Assembly: GCA_902525615.1 (NCBI GenBank)
Contig: CABZHT010000001.1
Location: 176,813-240,812, forward strand
Origin: an uncultured Fidelibacterota bacterium
GTDB lineage: Bacteria; Fidelibacterota; Marinisomatia; Marinisomatales; Marinisomataceae
DNA: 64,000 nucleotides
Reading direction: 5' to 3'
The position numbers were made by a program, and so were the translations under genes. Within the stretch, counting starts at the first letter, position 1; each line of letters starts with the position of its first letter. The notes below the pieces were generated by a model, which was given only the letters and a program-made list of their open reading frames with translations, was not told the origin of the DNA and searched no databases. This document shows positions 59,190-64,000 of this stretch, piece by piece.

Positions 59190-60927
59190 AATAAATTGTT
59201 AGTTTTTGACCAGGATAAATTGTAGAAGATTTTATACTATTCCAACTCTTTATTTTTGAAACGGTCGTATCATTATTTTTAGCAATCGTACTCAAATTAT
59301 CCCCGACTTTAACAATATAAACATTTTTCTTTGGAGTATCCTTAACTGGTTGACCTTTAACAAATAATGTTAATTTTTGGCCGGGATAAATATTTGAACT
59401 AGATCCCATACTATTCCACTTTCTAATCTCGCTAGCTCTTGTATTGTAGTCTTCTGCAATATGTCCGAGAGTATCACCCTTATTAACAGTATAAATTTTC
59501 TTTTCAGGGTAGTTTGAATACAGACCGCCTTTAACTGGAATTTTAAGTCTTTGACCTACGGATAGTTTATTAATATTTGAAATATTATTTATTGTCTGAA
59601 GGTCTGCAACTAAAACTCTATATTTAGAAGCTATTGAAATCAGGTTCTCCCCTTTTTGAACTCTATGTTCTACTTTTTGAACTGCAAACTTTTCATCATC
59701 TGGAATAGCATTAAATTGTTTAAAAAAAGATTCTTTTTTTCCAAATGGAATATTTAAAGAATAAGAACCATTATTTGGAGTAGCTGGTTGTCTCAGTTCG
59801 GGATTCAGTTTTTTAATTGTACTGACTTTTGTACCTGCTGCTTTTGCTATTACATTTAGATCAGAACTCTTTTCAATTTTGACTTCATCATACTTCAAAG
59901 GATTATTTTTAGGAATTTTAAAACCATATTTTTCAGGATTTTGTAAAATTATGGCTGATGAAAGATAGTATGGGATATAATTCTTTGTATCTTTCGGTAA
60001 GGAGTATAATTGCCAATAATCTGAAGTTTCATGAAGTTTTAAAGCTCTATTTACTCTTCCAGGACCGGTATTATATGCTGCAAGAACTAAATACCAATCT
60101 TCAAACTCTTCATATAAATCTCTAAAATATTTAGCTGCAGCATGAGTTGATTTTATTGGGTCTTGTCTTTCATCAATATACCAATTTCTATTTAATCCAT
60201 ATTGCTTTCCTGTTGAATACATGAATTGCCATAAACCAACAGCTTTAGCCCTGGAAATAGCTTTGGGATCAAAGCCCGATTCAATCATGGAAACAACAAT
60301 TAACTCTTCAGGTAAATCATACTGCTCTAAGATTGGTAACATTAAATCTTTGTACTGTACATATCTTCTGAGCCATATGTTAAATCCTTTTCGGCCTTTA
60401 CCTTGAAAATACCTAATATAACTTTCAACTTGTGAATTTGTAACTAACGGTATATGTCCTTCTCTATCATCAATAATAGTAAATTTTGTCATACCCATTT
60501 CAATTGATTCATTTTCAGATGTCAATTCTGCTATATCTTTTCTTATTAAATCAGCTGTTAATATTTGAGTAGAACTATCAATGGTATTTAATCTAGTTGT
60601 ATAAATTTTAACAAAATCATCTTGAAATTTTTCAAATTCAATTTTATCTAATTCTTCTCTAACACCTATTTGTTCAACATCAGATAATAGATCAAAAACC
60701 TTTTTAATATTATACACAACTTCAACAGTATCTGAATTGACATCAGCGATAATTGCATCTGATAAAAATTGCTTGGCTTCGTCCAAAATAGAAGTAATTC
60801 TATTTGATGTCCCTAAAAAAGAAATTTCATCGGTATTCATGAATGGTTTTCTAGGTTTTTCTGAAAGATTTTGTCCAAAAATTATTGAGGACATAATTAT
60901 GGTAAATATTATTCTATTTTTTATCAT
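59182..60927 (-). CDS. mltD: Membrane-bound lytic murein transglycosylase D-like protein with three LysM domains
   Basis: SLT domain ESGFDPKAISRAKAVGLWQFMYSTGKQYGL, AAYNTGPGRVNRAL; three C-terminal LysM units (HRVQKGENLISIA, YTVNKGDTLGHIA, YIVKVGDNLSTIA). Confidence 0.92.
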   Translation of the reverse strand: MIKNRIIFTIIMSSIIFGQNLSEKPRKPFMNTDEISFLGTSNRITSILDEAKQFLSDAIIADVNSDTVEVVYNIKKVFDLLSDVEQIGVREELDKIEFEKFQDDFVKIYTTRLNTIDSSTQILTADLIRKDIAELTSENESIEMGMTKFTIIDDREGHIPLVTNSQVESYIRYFQGKGRKGFNIWLRRYVQYKDLMLPILEQYDLPEELIVVSMIESGFDPKAISRAKAVGLWQFMYSTGKQYGLNRNWYIDERQDPIKSTHAAAKYFRDLYEEFEDWYLVLAAYNTGPGRVNRALKLHETSDYWQLYSLPKDTKNYIPYYLSSAIILQNPEKYGFKIPKNNPLKYDEVKIEKSSDLNVIAKAAGTKVSTIKKLNPELRQPATPNNGSYSLNIPFGKKESFFKQFNAIPDDEKFAVQKVEHRVQKGENLISIASKYRVLVADLQTINNISNINKLSVGQRLKIPVKGGLYSNYPEKKIYTVNKGDTLGHIAEDYNTRASEIRKWNSMGSSSNIYPGQKLTLFVKGQPVKDTPKKNVYIVKVGDNLSTIAKNNDTTVSKIKSWNSIKSSTIYPGQKLTIYFE

Positions 60928-60966
60928 AAAGTTGTGAAATTATCTGAATTAGTTTGGATAAGCAAG

Positions 60967-61440
60967 CTAGCGTTTTTTTATTTTATTAATATAATTTGTA
61001 CTACTATAGCCATCATAAAAACTTAGGGTTTTTACTTGACCTCCATTTTGCATTACTGTCTGGTAGCCAACAATATCTTCGATATTATAATCTCCTCCTT
61101 TGACAAGAATATCAGGTACAATGTCTTTTATTAAATTTTTTGGAGTTTGCTCCTCAAACATTATAACTAAATCAACTGACTCTATTGCTGATAATAAATT
61201 TGCTCTATCTTCGAAAGAATTTATGGGTCTATCTTCGCCCTTTAGTTCTTTTACTGAACTATCTGAATTAAGACCAATAATCAAAAAATCTCCAAGTTTT
61301 TTTGCTTGAGCTAAATATCTTATGTGACCAACATGCAATAGATCAAAGCAACCATTTGTGAAAACTATTTTCTTTCTTTCAGCCTTAATTATATTAATAA
61401 TTTCAATATTATCTTTGAGAAGAAATTGCATTTTAATCAA
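60967..61440 (-). CDS. rfaE2: D-glycero-beta-D-manno-heptose 1-phosphate adenylyltransferase (RfaE2-type)
   Basis: VFTNGCFDLLHVGHIRYLAQAKKLGDFLIIGLNSDSSVKELKGEDRPIN; VKGGDYNIEDIVGY. Confidence 0.92.
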   Translation of the reverse strand: MIKMQFLLKDNIEIINIIKAERKKIVFTNGCFDLLHVGHIRYLAQAKKLGDFLIIGLNSDSSVKELKGEDRPINSFEDRANLLSAIESVDLVIMFEEQTPKNLIKDIVPDILVKGGDYNIEDIVGYQTVMQNGGQVKTLSFYDGYSSTNYINKIKKR

Positions 61441-62131
61441 TCTTCATATTTTTAATGTTTGCTTTAATTTTTTCAGTCAAATAATCTCTATCATCAAAAG
61501 AATAATTTTCTGTAGTAATTGGTTCTCCAAACTCAAAACTTATGACACTTTTTGATATATCAAATAATTTTTTTTTGGACCAGCTGTAGGTTCCTGATAT
61601 TGCAACAGGTATTACAGGAATATCTGTGTTTATGGCAAAAATAGCTGCACCCTTCTTAAATGGTAAAAGCTCCCCATCGCTAGTTCTCGTTCCTTCTGGA
61701 AAAATAGCAACAGATCTTGGTATCTTTTTTATGTCATCCATTAGATTATTCATTGATTTCACAGCGTTATCATTATTTTTTCTATCAACAAAAATGAAAC
61801 CTGCCATATCTAAAATTGATTTAAAAATAGGTATTTTGCTAAGTTCGCTTTTTGCAATAAATACCGTATATCTGTTTACAGCAATGAATAAAAGGGGAAT
61901 ATCAATTAAGGAAGAGTGATTTGATGCAAAAACATAATTCCTATTTTGCAGATTATGCTTTCCTTTTACAACTAATTTAATGTTAAAAATAAATGATAAA
62001 GTTTTTCCCCAAATTACTCCAAAAAACTTAAAATTTTCTTTCTTACCAGTGAATAAAATTGTGAAGAAAGAACTAAGACCAAATAATAATGTCCAAAAAA
62101 TAAGATTTAAATAAATCCATATAATTCGCAA
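61433..62131 (-). CDS. plsC: 1-acyl-sn-glycerol-3-phosphate acyltransferase
   Basis: FASNHSSLIDIPLLF (NHxxxxD), FIFVDRKNNDNA, IFPEGTRTSDGELLPFKKGAAIFA. Confidence 0.92.
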   Translation of the reverse strand: MRIIWIYLNLIFWTLLFGLSSFFTILFTGKKENFKFFGVIWGKTLSFIFNIKLVVKGKHNLQNRNYVFASNHSSLIDIPLLFIAVNRYTVFIAKSELSKIPIFKSILDMAGFIFVDRKNNDNAVKSMNNLMDDIKKIPRSVAIFPEGTRTSDGELLPFKKGAAIFAINTDIPVIPVAISGTYSWSKKKLFDISKSVISFEFGEPITTENYSFDDRDYLTEKIKANIKNMKID

Positions 62132-63397
62132 TTATTTTATCTCCGAAATTTCCATGTAAGGCTGGAGACTTTTTGGAATACGAATACTTCCATCTTCTCT
62201 TTGGTGCGTTTCAATTAAAGCAGCAAAAATTCTTGGTGTTGCTAATCCTGATCCATTTAAAGTGTGTAGAAAATCAGTATTTCCATCAGAATTTTTATAC
62301 CTAATATTTCCTCTCCTTGATTGAAAATCTTCAAAATTACTACATGATGACACCTCTAACCATTTTTCTTCTCCAGGAGCCCATACTTCAAGATCAAAAC
62401 ACTTTGCAGCAGCAAAGCTCAAATCGCCAGTGCATAATTCAATTACTCTGTAATCAAGCTCCAACAAATCAAGAATATTTGTTGCTTGCTTTACCAAAGA
62501 ATCAAGTTCATCATAAGATTTTTCTGGTTCTACAAATTTGACTAATTCAACTTTATTGAATTGATGTACTCTTAGAAGTCCTCTGGTGTCTTTTCCATAA
62601 GATCCAGCTTCTCTTCTAAAGCATGCAGAGTATCCAAGGTAATATTTTGGCAAATTATCGATTGATAAAATATCATCTTTATGAATATTTGTTAATGAAA
62701 CCTCTGCAGTTGGGATCAAAAAAAGATCATCTTTTTCAATATGATACATATCCACTGAAAATTTTGGAAGTTGACCAGTAGTTAAAGCTGAATCTGGTTT
62801 TACTAAGAAAGGAGTAAAAAACTCCGTATAGTTAAAGTTTTTAAGATGATAATCAATCATTAAATTAATTAATGCCCTTTCAAGCAATGCCCCTTTACCT
62901 TTATAAAGAGGAAATCCACTGCCTGACATTTTTGCAGCTACTTCAAAATCAAGTATATCTAACTGCTTGCCAATTTCAATATGATTTTTAACATTAAAAT
63001 TAAGTTCTTTATTAGTCTTTTTTTCAACAACAACCACATTATCTTTTTCTGAAGAACCTTCAGGACATGATGAATGGGGTAAATTAGGTATTTCTAATAA
63101 TGCATCTTTTAAGGATGATGACAACTCTCTTTGTTCTTTTTCAAGCTCTTTAATTTTGTCAGAAAGAATCTTTAAATCAGCAAAAATATTTTCAGCAGAT
63201 TCTCCTTTAGATTTCAATATTCCGACTTCTTTAGATTTGCTATTCTGAACTGCTTGCAATTCATTAAGTTTTGTGGTTAGTGCTTTTAGATTATCGTCAA
63301 ATTTTAAAATACTATCGATGGAAATATTTTTATCTTTTTTTGCTAAAGATTTTAAAATTCTATCTGAATTGTTTCTTAATTGTTTTATGTCAAGCAT
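62132..63397 (-). CDS. serS: Seryl-tRNA synthetase
   Basis: MLDIKQLRNNSDRILKSL coiled-coil start, SACFRREAGSYGKDTRGLLRVHQFNKVELVKF, SSCSNFEDFQSRRGNIRYK, LNGSGLATPRIFAALIE. Confidence 0.96.
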   Translation of the reverse strand: MLDIKQLRNNSDRILKSLAKKDKNISIDSILKFDDNLKALTTKLNELQAVQNSKSKEVGILKSKGESAENIFADLKILSDKIKELEKEQRELSSSLKDALLEIPNLPHSSCPEGSSEKDNVVVVEKKTNKELNFNVKNHIEIGKQLDILDFEVAAKMSGSGFPLYKGKGALLERALINLMIDYHLKNFNYTEFFTPFLVKPDSALTTGQLPKFSVDMYHIEKDDLFLIPTAEVSLTNIHKDDILSIDNLPKYYLGYSACFRREAGSYGKDTRGLLRVHQFNKVELVKFVEPEKSYDELDSLVKQATNILDLLELDYRVIELCTGDLSFAAAKCFDLEVWAPGEEKWLEVSSCSNFEDFQSRRGNIRYKNSDGNTDFLHTLNGSGLATPRIFAALIETHQREDGSIRIPKSLQPYMEISEIK

Positions 63398-63413
63398 GAG
63401 ATAATTTACTCAT

Positions 63414-64000
63414 TTAATCATATATATCTACATTTATAGTATCAATTAATTTCTTATTGTTCTGAATATTAAAAACATAACTACCTAAAGTATCAGGCTC
63501 AAACTGACTAAAATAATATCCAGAAATAGGATTATATAATAGCTTAATTTTACTTATTACTTCATCATTCATTAAAATTTCAGCTTGAAGATTTTTGACT
63601 TCAGAATCTACCACATTGGAGTAACCATAAATAAATATAGGTTCGTTAAGCTTACTATATTTATTTGCAATGTGAAATGAGTATTGAATATCAGAATCAA
63701 GTAAAATCCAATCAATTATTTCATTTAATTCTGAAATATAATTTTTTGAAATGTTAAATATATCATTTATAACAATAAATGATGATTTGAATGAGCCATT
63801 TTGGTTTCTAGAAAAATTATTAAAATCATTTAAATTTATATCTTCATCATATTTAATATTAAAGATAGGGAAAAAATCTTTTATGACGTTAGTATCCTGA
63901 TCTGATCGAGAATTCATAACTAAAGAACTGTTCTCAGAAATGATTTTCTTTAAAAATAATTTAAGCCATTTATCTGAAACTGGTTTTGATGGAAAATTAT
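63414..64000 (-). CDS. Hypothetical protein, C-terminal part (open to the right edge)
   Basis: ORF-track start at 63917 is probably internal: the frame continues upstream without a stop to the edge (NFPSKPVSDKWLKLFLKKIISENSSLVMNSRSDQD...). No family assigned. Confidence 0.65.
   Translation of the reverse strand, partial: NFPSKPVSDKWLKLFLKKIISENSSLVMNSRSDQDTNVIKDFFPIFNIKYDEDINLNDFNNFSRNQNGSFKSSFIVINDIFNISKNYISELNEIIDWILLDSDIQYSFHIANKYSKLNEPIFIYGYSNVVDSEVKNLQAEILMNDEVISKIKLLYNPISGYYFSQFEPDTLGSYVFNIQNNKKLIDTINVDIYD

Noticed and set aside
59182-59740. Repeated sequence near the 3' end of mltD as a DNA repeat element
   Set aside because: Explained by three tandem LysM domains at the protein level.

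Overview
AT-rich, gene-dense bacterial chromosomal window with about 63 protein-coding genes, nearly all on the minus strand in long, often overlapping operon-like runs. The three plus-strand exceptions are nrdJ, a small NqrM-like ORF and a proline dehydrogenase. No rRNA, tRNA, CRISPR array, transposase or prophage was recognised. Content is mostly core metabolism and housekeeping: translation (rplM-rpsI-rpsB-tsf-frr, efp, prfB, lysS, serS, tilS, miaA), pyrimidine synthesis (pyrBC), fatty-acid synthesis (accBC), MoxR/DUF58 genes, dnaK, a Lol-type ABC transporter, cdaA-folP-ftsH, cytochrome c maturation (ccmE-F-A-B-C), methylmalonyl-CoA mutase large subunit, dxs/ispH, pdxST, nhaD, a complete nqrABCDEF-apbE Na+-NQR locus, nadK, mltD, plsC. 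Gene content is compatible with an FCB-group marine bacterium such as Marinimicrobia/SAR406; that is inference only. Items not shown by the supplied ORF track: (1) a canonical prfB +1 programmed frameshift (AGG AGG CAT CTT TGA C) adding 21 N-terminal codons; (2) a 54-aa Cys-rich NqrM-like gene convergent with apbE; (3) a 31-aa very basic AURKAIP1/COX24-like peptide; (4) two single-TM micro-ORFs in the ccm cluster, one CcmD-like and one lying exactly between ccmF and ccmA; (5) a partial indolepyruvate:ferredoxin oxidoreductase family gene at the left edge. Also notable are a CxxxY-type CcmE, a PNPOx-like/UbiA fusion, and an archaeal-type (type II) GAPDH-like protein. I found no clear candidate for a wholly new multi-gene system; the best leads are the small ORFs and the variant Ccm cluster.
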